NCBI GenBank assembly: GCA_030248195.1
Contig: JASAND010007604.1
Coordinates: 1-64,000 of the forward strand
Reading direction: 5' to 3'
DNA length: 64,000 nucleotides
Source: Trissonchulus latispiculum
Lineage: Eukaryota > Nematoda > Enoplea > Enoplida > Ironidae
In this document: positions 45,745-55,784 of the stretch, one piece after another
How positions within the stretch are numbered: the stretch's first letter is position 1
Layout: each line of letters starts with the position of its first letter
The notes under the pieces: model-generated
The model's database searches: none
What the model was told of the DNA's origin: nothing
What the model saw: the letters and a program-made list of their open reading frames with translations, nothing else
Translations under genes and position numbers: made by a program

Positions 45745-46459
45745 TCATATATACGCTTGTTTAGGCTTTCGTCCTCCTGGTGGCATCGGAACTCGAGGCC
45801 GAGAGATTGTTCCCGGTCTCAAGGTACCTGGAAACGAACCAACAAAAGGTCGACCTCAGTTTCTTCCCGGGTTTCAGATGGTCAATCATGAAAGTGGATT
45901 TGACCAGAACGAAAGTCCTTTTTATCCAATAGATTCCAACCTCGGTCTTGACTATCGACGAGATCCGGGTGACGCTATTGCCGTTCATTTAGCTGGGCAG
46001 CCTGTTAATCCTCTAGATATCGATGTTGCTTCATTATACCCCGCTATAGCTCAACATGGATCGTTACCCAGATTTGCGGATAATCCCTTAATAGGACCAT
46101 TGGATCCGTTTGCCCCACATGTGGCTTTCGGTGCAGAAAAGGAAGGCATTTCTAAATATTTAAACGGATTTTTGAAGTTTCCTAGTTATAAGACCGGCAA
46201 TATGTTTGATCTGGACGGCGGTTTCATTAGCGGTTTCGATGGCGATTTGAACGTCCCTCTGGTGCGTCAAGGAGTAAAGGTACCTGCAAAGATTCTCTGG
46301 GACAAGGGAAGCGACGATCGCCAAATCTCCTATGCCCAAAACATTCATAACACTAATCCTTTGGATATACCATTTGGCGCTTACTATCCCTACCTCATAT
46401 CACTAGACCAACAACGACTGCAACAACAACAGCAACAACAGCAGCAGCAGCAACAGTAG
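45504..46459 (+). CDS. secreted Gln-tailed protein, paralogue A (two exons)
   Basis: Two exons: 45504-45558 (55 nt) and 45765-46459, joined by a 206-nt GT-AG intron in phase 1; 249 residues. Exon 1 encodes a hydrophobic leader (MALLILISFLMVA), a likely signal peptide, so the product should be secreted. Exon 2 carries the mature protein, rich in Pro, Asn and Asp, with blocks such as VNHESGF, FYPIDSNLGLDYR, NPLIGPLDPFAPH and SYAQNIHNTNPLDIPF, and ends in a run of Gln. There are no cysteines in the mature part. I do not recognise the family. It is a tandem duplicate of the gene at 48402-49882, with the same exon 1 length and intron phase. The intron contains a long TA microsatellite. An extracellular structural or secretory role is only a guess. 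Confidence 0.75.
45675..45740. repeat. (TA)n microsatellite in intron
   Basis: About 33 TA units directly upstream of the exon 2 acceptor of paralogue A. Confidence 0.95.
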
Positions 46460-48401
46460 TCTTAACATTGCACTGCTTAAAACTTAAGCATTGATGTTAT
46501 TTTGTAACTATGAATTGTAATTGTAAGCCTGAAGCTGTATATATACATTCTACACTTGCTTAAAGATTGCTGTAAAGGACATTTTCTTTTATAGAGAAGG
46601 GTAAATGCAAAAGCCTAGATACAGTTATGGTTGATATATTTAAGTCTTAATATTGTCTAGATTTCGTATTAATTTAGTTTTTAGGAAACCGATACCAAAG
46701 TATTTGGATCAAAATTTAGAACCGGTTTTGTCACGTCAATTTTTTAGAGAGTTGCATGGAATTTAAATTGGGTTTGATTATTTTCATCCGGTTATGCTGT
46801 AATTTAATGACATAAGGGTGGGTTCTAACAACTTTAGAAATTTCGACTTCAGATATTTCCCAAAATCTTGTCTGAAGAGCGAATATGATTGATGTTTTCG
46901 CCAATATCTCAAGAAGTCGCATACCTTGAGATTTTAATTTACAAATTCGTGAACCTGATTGCCGTAGCTGAAAATAAATGAGACGGAACAGACAGGAAAA
47001 ATTATCCATAAGAAACCGAGCGAGTGTCATGCAAAAGCAAAACTGTGGAAAATGTTTTTGGAATATTGCCAAAGGAATGAGGGAAACGTAATTTCCTGAC
47101 ACTTGGATGGAAAATAGTTTTTAATAAATTAATCCCTTCTTATAGATAAAATAGTAATAGAAATGTTGGCTAAAATGGGTAATTGATTTGAGTAGATTTT
47201 CAGGTTCTGTTTGTAGTTGCATTTCAAAGCATGAAAAAATTAAATCCTCTTAATTTTCGGTCAAACATCGAAATAAAATTAAAAACTAAGATTATAATTT
47301 AGTCACTTAATCAAAAATATTTATCAAATCCTAGAGTGAAAGTAAAAGTGTAGCCGTAAATAAATTTCGTTGAACTTTCAGACCCTTTTCTGCTGCCTTG
47401 TTTTCTTTCAAGCTGGCTTGTTTACAACCATATTATGGTTGGCTATGCTGGACAAAGTATTGGCGATGCTACAACCTGTTCTGGCTTGGGTCTTTGAATG
47501 AAACCATCTATTTGGTTGACTCAACAACTGCTGAGTTGTCCTGTATACGGCTGAATGTGTTAGAGATCGTGATTCATGCTTCTTTCCTTAGACTTCATAT
47601 CTCTGCTTCTTGTCTGATCCACAAGGGTCAGCGGATAGCCACAATATGCCCCGCTGTTGCCAAGCTCATCACAATAAAGGAATTTAAACTTGCAACATTT
47701 GTCGCAGAAACTAAAATTACCTAAATTGAGAATGAGCGAACTGCTGTAGGACTAGCATGAGGCACAACCATTCACTATCCTTTTTTACCATCCACCACAA
47801 TTCCTGATACTAAAATATATGGTTTCGTGTAGTCATCCTGTATCATTCTGTGGCTGAATTTAACAAAATCATCAGCTCACGTTATGTGCGACAAGATGCA
47901 ATGACGATTTAAGAACCGACTCTTATAGGTATATGTACTTTGGTTAAGTAAGACCACGACATTTATTATGTTACGAAATCTTTCATTTTAAATACTTTAA
48001 GATCATAAGATAAACCGGTAGCATTACACTGATTCCGGATCTTGATTGTCAATAGACGGGTACTTGTCAGGGTCTCATGATATATAGCTAATTAACACAT
48101 ACCCTGGAACAGTTATTTTATATTTTAACTGATTTGGCAACTATTAACACAGCTTTGCCCAGTAAAAATATTGCGTTGCATGTGCAGAAAAATACCTGTT
48201 TGAAACCATTTGGTGAATAAAAACCTTGAACTGGAATTATAAAACCTCCAGCAGACGATTAATGTTGCCTAGATCTCGATAATACGTTTTGACATTTCCA
48301 CGGTTTTTACCACAACCTAAAATTTTCGCGACAAATAAAGACCCAACTTTACAAGAGAAATAAGGCGACACCTTTACCTCGCTGTTCAACTCAAGGAATA
48401 T
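46460..48401. other. spacer between the secreted-protein paralogues
   Basis: No further gene supported. Positions about 46775-46975 match the downstream flank of paralogue B at about 50060-50235 (shared GATTATTTTCATCCGGTTAT and ATATCTCAAGAAG), so the duplication included 3' flanking DNA. Confidence 0.55.
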
Positions 48402-49882
48402 ATGATGCTCATTTTTGCTGTCTCTATATTTGCACTTGCTGTCCAAAATATTGAAGGTGAGTATGTGTTGCAAGTGAAATTATTTAAGATAAGTAAGTAT
48501 TACAAAGATGCCCGACGTAGAAGTAGAAAGATGCGGTGCAGACGAGTTTATAAAGCAGATTCATAGGTCTCCACTCCCGGAAGCGTTGCAGAAAATTCTC
48601 CAAAGACTCACTCGTATTGTTGTTCACTAGCCCAATTTTCGTGGGCCGGCTGGCACAGCTCGTGACGCCGGCCGAAGGCCGCAGTCCCAGGAACGGCCGC
48701 CCATTCGGCTGGTGTACCGGCCCTCATCGGCCGGCCGGCTGGTCGGCCCCGATTTTCGCAGGCTATCCAAAATAAGTGTAAAATAAGATTTTTAGTAGTT
48801 AACAAGGCAGATTGATTATAGCAAGTTTAAGGCGATATGCCGCAGAAACTGTCAGTGACCTGTCGGTACGTATTTGACCTGCCGGCTTAACACCGGCCGG
48901 CTGGCCGGTTTGTGTCTGAGTCTGTCTGCTGTCTGTCTTGTAGCAGCTATGGGACCAACAAACATTTAGGAGAAATCAAATATTTCACGTTGTTGCTATT
49001 TATTACTCCAATGTAAATTATATAATAATATTTACTAAATCAGTTGTAAGTGTTGGCGTGATGCGACTTTGCTTGTGTGGCTCAGTGAGCAGAGCAGAGA
49101 GCAGTCGTACATAAAAACGCAGGCTACACGTTCATCCATCTGAGACACGACTTTTCTCGACACGGGCCTTGCTGGAAAGAATTTAATTTTATCTTTTATT
49201 TACTTTTTTAGGCTTTCGTCCTCCGGGTAGCATTGGGAAAAGAGGTCGAGAGATTGTTCCCGGCCTCAAGGTACCTGGAAACGAACCGACAAAAGGTCGA
49301 CCTCAATTTCTTCCTGGATTTCAGATGGTGAATCATGAAAGTGGATTTCAGAGCAACAACAGCCCGTTTTACCCTGTTGATTCCAATCTCGGACTTGACT
49401 ATCGAAAAGACCCAAGCGATGCCATCTCTTTCCATATCGCTGGACAACCTGTAAATCCCCTAGATATTGATATGGCTTCATTGTATCCATCAGTAGCTCA
49501 GCATGGATCACTTCCTAGATTTGCGGATAATCCCCTTATTGGACCTTTGGATCCGTTTGCCCCACATTTGGCCTTTGGTGCAGAAAAGGAAAAGATTGAT
49601 AAATATCTTAATGGTTTCTTAAAGTTTCCAAGCTTTAGAACTGGCAACATGTTCGATTTGGATGGTGAAATGGCCGGCAAGTTCAGTGGTAAAATGAATT
49701 TGCCCGTGGTTTCGAAAGGCGTGAAGGTTCCGGGGCGAATTTATTGGGACAAAACAAGCGACGATCGCCAAATCTCCTATGCCCAGAACATTCATAACAC
49801 TAATCCTTTGGATATACCATTTGATGCTTACTATCCCTACCTCATATCACTAGACCAACAGCGACTGCAACAACAGCAATAA
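48402..49882 (+). CDS. secreted Gln-tailed protein, paralogue B (two exons)
   Basis: Exon 1 is 48402-48456 (55 nt, ATG ATG start), exon 2 is 49212-49882; intron of 755 nt, GT-AG, phase 1; 241 residues. The leader MMLIFAVSIFALAV is signal-peptide-like but differs strongly from that of paralogue A, while exon 2 is closely similar from GFRPPG to the C-terminus. The largest differences are in the segment between MFDLDG and SDDRQISYAQ and in the short Gln tail. Leader divergence with mature-part conservation is unusual. The intron contains a GGCCGGC-rich island at 48640-48765. Function unknown; it shares the family's lack of mature cysteines. The exon 1 choice rests on matching length, phase and leader character. 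Confidence 0.7.
48640..48765. repeat. GGCCGGC-rich inverted-repeat island in intron
   Basis: Multiple GGCCGGC and GGCTGG words in both orientations; ATTTTCG follows or precedes the ends (48633-48650 and 48751-48765). A related GGCCGGCTGGCC block lies near 48893-48908. Probably a GC-rich short element. Confidence 0.5.
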
Positions 49883-51280
49883 ATAACGATAACAATGACT
49901 GCAATGAAAACGAAACATATTAAATAATGCAATGTGGATTGTACACTGTGTAAATATTGTATCTGTAACAATTCATAAAAACGTTCCGTGCAGATGGCAG
50001 GAGTCCGCGAATCAAGGCTATTGTGCTGGAACAATTAGAAATGGCTCTAATTAGAATGATTATTTTCATCCGGTTATGTTTACCATCAATGCGAAAATCA
50101 ACATCTTCAAAATTTCGATTTTAAACTATAGTGCTATCCTCTAAAAGGTAGACGAGGGAGCGAATCTGATTGATGTCTTTAATATCTCAAGAAGAAGTTA
50201 CCTGCTTTCAGATTTATCAATTACTTAGCTGAAAAAACAAGTTAGCTTCAATTCAAAATGAGACAATATTCCTTGTGCAGTAAATCCATAAAAATCGTCT
50301 TCAGCATAATGCTAGTATTAAAGTGTTCAGATATAAGTCTTAAACATCGAAAGAGAAAGTGTTCGTGGAGGTTGATACGATTGTTTTGTACGCTGAAGCA
50401 GATGCCTTTTACAGTATGCACTAAATCTATGAAGTGAGAATGGCATGCAAAATTGTGATAAGTTTCGTAAAGCAGGCAGCTTCCTGAGGAGGGTAAGAAC
50501 ATTGAACATTGTTTGTAACAAATTAGTAGTATAAAAACCCAGGTTCCAGCACACTTAGCTAATAGTTCTGGCTTCTACTGGCTATGCGCTTTTACACACT
50601 AGTAGCTATAATGAATTCTATACCCTTAGCCTTAAATTGAAATAGCTTTGAAGTGGTTTACTGCCTAAGGATTGTAACAACTATGACCTTGAAATTCTAA
50701 CTAGCCTTAAAATCCGTAGTAGTATAGGAGAGATGAAATGGGACCGGTTTGTACAGGTGTATCTTTGGCTTGACGAATAGGGTCATTAATCATACAGGTA
50801 AGGTCATTAATCTTTCTCCTAGCCATTGGTGCAGATGTCTTTCAAGGTCATTATTGGCCAATTTTCCCTTTAGCTTGGCTTAGCTTTCTAACATTGTATA
50901 TACTAAATTTTTAACAGTGTTATTGGACTATATTGTCTACGTATTTAACTTTAAGTTTGCTAGACTAGTTTGTTTACCTGCCTAATTAGTGTTTGTTAAT
51001 TAATGTCTAATTAAGTAATATGAAGTAACATTTTCAAACTTTTTTTCAAACTTTTATTTACCTGATTTTGCCAATAGATTCTTACCTATCTATCTCAGCA
51101 TCGTATAGAGCAAAAATATTATTGCAAAATTTTCTTTCCTTATCTAACTAAAATTTTCCATTTCTTGTCTCCTATTGAATTTCTTCATCTGAACCTTGTA
51201 CTAACCTTGAAACGGAAGACATGTAATAAACACTTAAAGAAGACAAGATTGTTAGTTACGTACTTCAGAATATACTGATG
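49883..51280. other. 3' flank and noncoding sequence
   Basis: The first about 350 bp are duplicated flank of the secreted-protein genes. No gene after that. The Polinton left terminus may lie in or after this stretch. Confidence 0.5.
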
Positions 51281-51285
51281 TTAGA

Positions 51286-51890
51286 TGCCTTCTAGTGTTA
51301 GCATATCTTTAGCATACTGAAGATTCAAACCTGTCAAAAGTCTTTCTCCCTGCTAGCTGCCTTCTAGTGTTAGCATATCTTTAGCATACTGAGGACTCGA
51401 AGTTGTCACTACTTTTCTCTCTACTAGCTGCCTTCTAGTGTTAGCATATCTTTAGCATACTGAGGACTCAAACCTGTCAAAAGCCTTTCTCTCCCTGCTT
51501 GTTTAAAATTTTCTTTCCCTATTAGCAGCCTGCTAGTGTTAGCATATCTTTAGCATACTGAGGACTCAAACCTGTCACCACTTTTTCTCTCCCTGCTAGC
51601 TGCCTTCTAGTGTTAGCATATCTTTAGCATACTGAGGACTCGAAGCTGTCAAAAGTCTTTCTCCCTACTAGCTGCCTGCTAGTGTTAGCATATCTTTAGC
51701 ATACTGAGGACTCAAACCTGTCAAAAGCCTCTCTCCCTGCTTGTTTAAATTTTCTTCCCCTGCTAGCTGCCTTCTAGTGTTAGCATATCTTTAGCATACT
51801 GAGGACTCAAACCTGTCAAAATTCTTTCTCCCTGCTAGCTGCCTTCTAGTGTTAGCATATCTTTAGCATACTGAGGACTCAAATCTGTCT
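51286..51890. repeat. tandem repeat, about eight units of 70-98 bp
   Basis: Each unit contains CTAGTGTTAGCATATCTTTA followed by GCATACTGAGGACTC, starting near 51293, 51365, 51435, 51533, 51607, 51678, 51774 and 51847. Subterminal tandem repeats are common in Polinton terminal regions, so this may belong to the element's left end; the right end is needed to prove it. Confidence 0.85.
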
Positions 51891-52002
51891 CTCAAACCTT
51901 ACCAATTCGCCTTATCTATCTTGATTGCACCTGTCTCATTGAAATTAAAGACGTAAACAATAAAAATTGGGTATGTATATGTAATGGAAATTTTATGTCT
52001 CC

Positions 52003-52520
52003 AATTACGCAAGATTGGGAAAACTTTAGGTGATAAGTTTTATGTCAACGTAAAGAGCAAACCGTGAACCAACTTCGGTCACCTGTTGGTAATTATATGT
52101 TGGCTAGTTAGTTAGTAATAATTGGTTAAAGTTGACTATGGCTGAAAATGGGTGATTTTAATCTTATGTCTCTAGTTACGCAAGATTGGGAAAACTTTAC
52201 GTGATAAGTTTTATGTCAACGTAAAGAGCAAACCGTGAACCAACTTCGGTCAAATAAGTTTTATGTCAACGTAAAGAGCAAACCGTGAACCAACTTCGGT
52301 CAACTAATTTTGATTATAGGTTAACTAATTAGTTAGTAATAATTTATTAAAGTTAACTATGGCTGAAAATGGGTGATTATAATTTTATGTCTCCAATTAC
52401 GTAAGATTGTTGACACATATTGGGTTAATTATGGTGCCTGTGTAATAAAGTAATAATGAACTAACTTCGGTCACATGTTGATAACTATAGGTTAACTAAT
52501 TAGTTAATAATAATTAAAGG
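52003..52520. repeat. tandem repeat, three degenerate units of about 180 bp
   Basis: Units share TTATGTCTCCAATTACG or a variant, AACCAACTTCGGTCA and TTAACTAATTAGTTAGTAAT. A 49-bp internal duplication (ATAAGTTTTATGTCAACGTA and onward) occurs in the second unit. Confidence 0.8.
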
Positions 52521-52738
52521 TGACTATGAAAAATTTGTGTGTAATGAAAATTTTGTTACATAGAACATTTGGTACCAAGACAATACAACTTTTGTTCAAT
52601 AATTAATGAACAAGTATGGAAGATTGATGGTGTATTTTATGAAACCTAGCACAAGAATGCTGCAAAGTTTAGACATATATTGCAAGTTTGGCAGGTTTAC
52701 TGACATTTGAATCACCATACTTTACATCATCCGCAACA

Positions 52739-53481
52739 ATGAATTCCGGTAAGCTTTTAATTGTAACATTTTTAAGGTTGTATTTTTAATGATTGTATTT
52801 TAGTAGTTGTATTTTTTCAGTTATTCACATTTTAACTAATATATTTTAGCTATAGTATTTTTTAACGATTGTTTTTTTAGTCATTGTCACATTTTTAGCA
52901 GTTGTACGGCTTAAACATTACGATTTTAAACATTTCAGTTGTTAGATTTTCTAAGCATTATTTGTTGCTTTTCAGGTTCACCATGTGTGGAAAAGATCAT
53001 AGACAATTTGGTTATTCTTTGTGATGAAATGGATCCAGCGCCCGTGGCAGACTACATGGTTGAACATCGGCGCATAACTCCGGATTATCGAGATATAATC
53101 AAGTCCGAAACAAGATATGATGGAGTGTTTGATCTCCTACTGCGACTGAAGCGGAGCAAAGATATCGTGCCCCTGCTCCACGAGGCCTTGGTTCAATCGA
53201 AGCAGTACAATCTAGCCAAACTATTCGAAGGAGGAACAAAGGAGAAAGGAGTCACGTGGAAGATTTACACAAAGAGCAAATATTTGCTAAGAGAAAGCCA
53301 GGACACCTTCCCTACGGTACAAGCAGCGAGACTGGACGCAGCGATGGCCCTTGGACCCTTGGGATGCGACAACCGTGCCGTCGTATTCATCGAGTGGATT
53401 GGAAATTCTATGGTGAAGCAGTGGAATGTGCCTGAGTGGTTCGTATCCCCATGGAATCACCAAGATTGCAAAGAACACTAA
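52739..53481 (+). CDS. CARD-like domain protein, two exons
   Basis: The open frame from 52976 has no usable ATG near its start. A ten-base first exon (ATG at 52739, donor GTAAGC at 52749) joined to the acceptor TTTTCAG at 52975 restores it in phase 1; intron 227 nt, product 171 residues. Residues about 8-90 show the helical pattern of the death-fold superfamily, closest to CARD: DNLVILCDEMD, then RRITPDYRDII, then VFDLLLRLKRS and a final helix with LAKLFEG. The C-terminal half (WKIYTKSKY to the end) is unrecognised. CARDs join partners in apoptosis and innate-immune complexes; in a virus-like element such a protein could interfere with them, which is inference. It stands at the left edge, so it could instead be a host gene next to the element. 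No catalytic domain seen. Confidence 0.65.
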
Positions 53482-53636
53482 TATTAACACACTATTAACA
53501 CTAAAGACACTATTGATAAATACTTGGCATTACTAATGTACAGTAAACCATTGACTATTATCATTATTGCATAACACTGTAAGCTATTATTATTGAATAA
53601 CAGTGTAGTATTGCATAATCACTGTAAACCATTGAC

Positions 53637-53637
<1 letters not shown>

Positions 53638-53692
<55 letters not shown>
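53638..53692. repeat. (TTA)n microsatellite
   Basis: An uninterrupted ATT trinucleotide run between the CARD gene and the minus-strand genes. Confidence 0.95.
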
Positions 53693-53695
<3 letters not shown>

Positions 53696-53810
53696 GGTAT
53701 TAGGTATTACTACTGTAAGCCATTGCATAACAGTATTGTATTTCATAACACTGATTGCATACAGTAAACGAAATGTTACGGATAACATTAGTTGCACTGT
53801 AGGTAGGCAG

Positions 53811-54191
53811 TTAGCCATGAAAATTTTTGAGCATTTCTGCTTCTAGCCTGTCTAGCATATTGTAGATAGGTTGAATACTTCTGCGATATCTTTTGTATTC
53901 ACGTAGGTCTCTCATCTTATCCCTGACTGCATCAATTTCGTAGATGTGAGGTCTTGGTGGTAGTCCGCATTCACGTCTGATCAGATGTTCGTCGCCGTGA
54001 CACAACGCACCGTAGGCTTTGCGAGAAACTTCCTCAATGGCAGTACGTGGGTCAGGACATTGTGAGCTTGTCCAAGACTTACTGCCTATAGTCATGACTG
54101 CAACATAATGACCGGTAATCTCAATGCGAATAGGCGGACTTTGGCGCAGGGCCTTTTGTAACAGTTCGTTCAACAGGCTTCGGGCAGACAT
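53811..54191 (-). CDS. 126-residue protein of unknown function, downstream of the TBP gene
   Basis: It starts with ATG only six bases after the stop of the TBP-like gene on the same strand, so the two are probably co-transcribed. Residues about 22-62 (IEITGHYVAVMTIGSKSW, then AIEEVSRKAYGAL) have a strand-strand-helix pattern with Ala-rich helix that faintly recalls the second half of a double-stranded-RNA-binding domain; the usual N-terminal helix and Lys cluster are not evident. The C-terminal third is helical and charged (RDKMRDLREYKRYRRS), possibly coiled coil. No hydrophobic segments, hence probably cytoplasmic or nuclear. The RNA-binding idea is weak. Confidence 0.6.
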   Translation of the reverse strand: MSARSLLNELLQKALRQSPPIRIEITGHYVAVMTIGSKSWTSSQCPDPRTAIEEVSRKAYGALCHGDEHLIRRECGLPPRPHIYEIDAVRDKMRDLREYKRYRRSIQPIYNMLDRLEAEMLKNFHG

Positions 54192-54197
54192 GATGCA

Positions 54198-54692
54198 CTA
54201 ATGAACTTTAAACCTTATCACCTTCTTATTAACTAAAGACCTTGCATCTGATAGGGCAGACTCACTCCGAGCACCAGTTAATATGACCTTGCCAGTGTGG
54301 AAAATGAGTGCAGTAACTTTGGCAATCTTACACGTGAGACCATTAAATAGCTCTGGTTCATAGCAAACTTGATGGGTATGCCTGATACTTTCATATAAAT
54401 CCCTTAGGTCTATATACCTGCCAACTGAGAAGGATCCCACCAGGTTCACCACTTCGCCTTCGCGAAGAATACCGACATTAAGAGCGCCTGCTAGTTGACG
54501 AATACACTGATTAGCTCGTTCGATTGATTTACATCCGAGGCAAACAAAACTGCCACTCGTGAATAATTGGAAAGTTGCCTCTTCGTGTTTCAGACTACCG
54601 CCAATAAATCCACGATAGAGTCTAATGTTAGGAATGTTCGTTAGGTGAAGTTCCCTGTCAAAGCGTCCACTGAGAACAACATTAACAATCAT
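54198..54692 (-). CDS. TATA-binding-protein-like protein
   Basis: The protein is 164 residues, about the size of the bare TBP core. It shows the two-fold TBP repeat. Repeat 1 (about 1-75) contains ATFQLFTSGSFVCLGCKS followed by the helix ERANQCIRQLA, matching the usual A-x-IF-SGK-V-TGAKS pattern. Repeat 2 (about 80-155) has NLVGSFSVGRYIDL, the hallmark YEPELFNGL (TBP: YEPELFPGL) and LIFHTGKVILTGARSE. TBP bends TATA-box DNA and nucleates transcription complexes. Here it is transcribed opposite to the capsid genes, at the head of a two-gene leftward unit. It lacks an N-terminal extension. Likely role: directing transcription of element genes, or competing with host TBP. Nucleocytoplasmic large DNA viruses carry TBP-like proteins; I do not know of it as a standard Polinton gene. 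Confidence 0.87.
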   Translation of the reverse strand: MIVNVVLSGRFDRELHLTNIPNIRLYRGFIGGSLKHEEATFQLFTSGSFVCLGCKSIERANQCIRQLAGALNVGILREGEVVNLVGSFSVGRYIDLRDLYESIRHTHQVCYEPELFNGLTCKIAKVTALIFHTGKVILTGARSESALSDARSLVNKKVIRFKVH

Positions 54693-54771
54693 TGTTACTC
54701 CCTTGGTATCCTTATTAATATCACATCACCCTCACTTATTAATGTGGAACACTAAGGTATCACCCCACGTC

Positions 54772-54779
54772 TATAAAAA
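54772..54779 (+). promoter_or_regulatory. TATA box candidate in the divergent intergenic region
   Basis: CTATAAAAAG lies between the leftward TBP gene (start 54692) and the rightward genes, about 100 bp before the ATG at 54878. Shared control of both directions is plausible but untested. Confidence 0.35.
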
Positions 54780-54877
54780 GCATGGTAGTAGGGCTAATAC
54801 AAAGACGGCATCTAAATTCTATGGTAATAAGAAGCGAATAGAGGTACTGTTAAAGTGCGCCGTACAAGATCCTGACT

Positions 54878-55327
54878 ATGGCTACTGGTGCAAATTCCCA
54901 AGAAGGGCATTCCTTTTTAAACTATACGAAACTCCAATTGGTCAAAGGAGTTCCCTGTATAATCACAAGCCTTCTCATAAAATTTTTATTGTCTACGATT
55001 GTATTAGCGATTTTGTTGTCACAGCATACCCAGTGTAAGCTACCACCACTGAAGGACTCCGTCACGGTAGACAATGCCATCTTTATTCATAATGGTTGGA
55101 CTGAGCACCTTGTATCACTTGATAGTTTTCACGAGATCCGCCAATTCATCTACAACTGTCTAAACTTCCAGTGCCCAGTCTATATTAACGGATCTATTCC
55201 ATGTCCCTACACGTCCACATATAACGAGACAACTCTTTGCCTGGATCAAGATAAGCGTGTCCTTTGTGGCTTTGTTGGTCCTGTCAGTTTTACAGCAGAC
55301 CAGATATACCAGCTCTATAGTCAATAA
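54878..55327 (+). CDS. membrane-anchored or secreted Cys-rich protein
   Basis: 149 residues. A hydrophobic segment at 28-48 (SLLIKFLLSTIVLAILLS) follows a 27-residue polar leader, giving a signal anchor or a long signal peptide. The downstream domain has six further cysteines (53, 94, 99, 109, 121, 130) and two N-glycosylation sequons (NGS near 104, NET near 116), as expected for an extracellular or lumenal protein. No family recognised. A different frame (about 54734-55038) overlaps the first half, so the real N-terminus may come from splicing. In a virus-like element such a protein could sit on a membrane or be released, which is speculation. Confidence 0.55.
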   Translation: MATGANSQEGHSFLNYTKLQLVKGVPCIITSLLIKFLLSTIVLAILLSQHTQCKLPPLKDSVTVDNAIFIHNGWTEHLVSLDSFHEIRQFIYNCLNFQCPVYINGSIPCPYTSTYNETTLCLDQDKRVLCGFVGPVSFTADQIYQLYSQ

Positions 55328-55378
55328 GTAGGCCTACGATACTGGTGTAAATACCACATTTATTCCATATATTGCACC

Positions 55379-55594
55379 ATGGGTATCTATAAGGCACTCC
55401 AGAGCCTGATCCGCCTCAGCCGCTACCACAAGAATAAATGCAGACGATATCCGAGGCAAAAGATAATCATTTCTATTCCTGGCATTGGATGGCGACGAAT
55501 TCTACATGTCGATATGAAGCAACTGATCAATGAAGACGAAGTAGTGGAAGAACTTATTCTCGATGATGAAGATATGATGGATACTACCAAATGA
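55379..55594 (+). CDS. small basic protein with acidic tail
   Basis: 71 residues; the start lies in a good initiation context (CACCATGG). The N-terminal half is basic (SRYHKNKCRRYPRQK), the C-terminal half strongly acidic (NEDEVVEELILDDEDMMD). The charge split suggests a DNA- or protein-binding accessory factor but gives no family. A polyadenylation-type AATAAA lies at 55744, before the ATPase gene. Confidence 0.5.
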   Translation: MGIYKALQSLIRLSRYHKNKCRRYPRQKIIISIPGIGWRRILHVDMKQLINEDEVVEELILDDEDMMDTTK

Positions 55595-55784
55595 AGAATG
55601 ACGTGATGATGATATGAAGATTCAACAGTGAAGAAAGAACACATGTATCAGGAGACAAGAAAAAATATGACACTATGATGACTATATATACTTGTTGATG
55701 ATCGTTGCATTGAGTATGTGCACTGTATGTATGATTGTTGTACAATAAAGTCATATAAACAGCGTTGGTGTTTTCATAGTAAGG

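Noticed and set aside
51286..51890. Regular repeats that could suggest a CRISPR array
   Set aside because: The units are 70-98 bp with the 'spacers' also repeated, and the setting is eukaryotic; a plain tandem repeat.
52939..52975. TTG-initiated N-terminus of the CARD-like frame
   Set aside because: It is non-ATG and ends exactly at a splice acceptor; the ten-base ATG exon upstream gives a better model.
54734..55038. Alternative frame before and across the secreted-protein gene
   Set aside because: No signal or domain, weak start, and it overlaps a frame with a hydrophobic leader, cysteines and sequons; kept only as a possible spliced partner.
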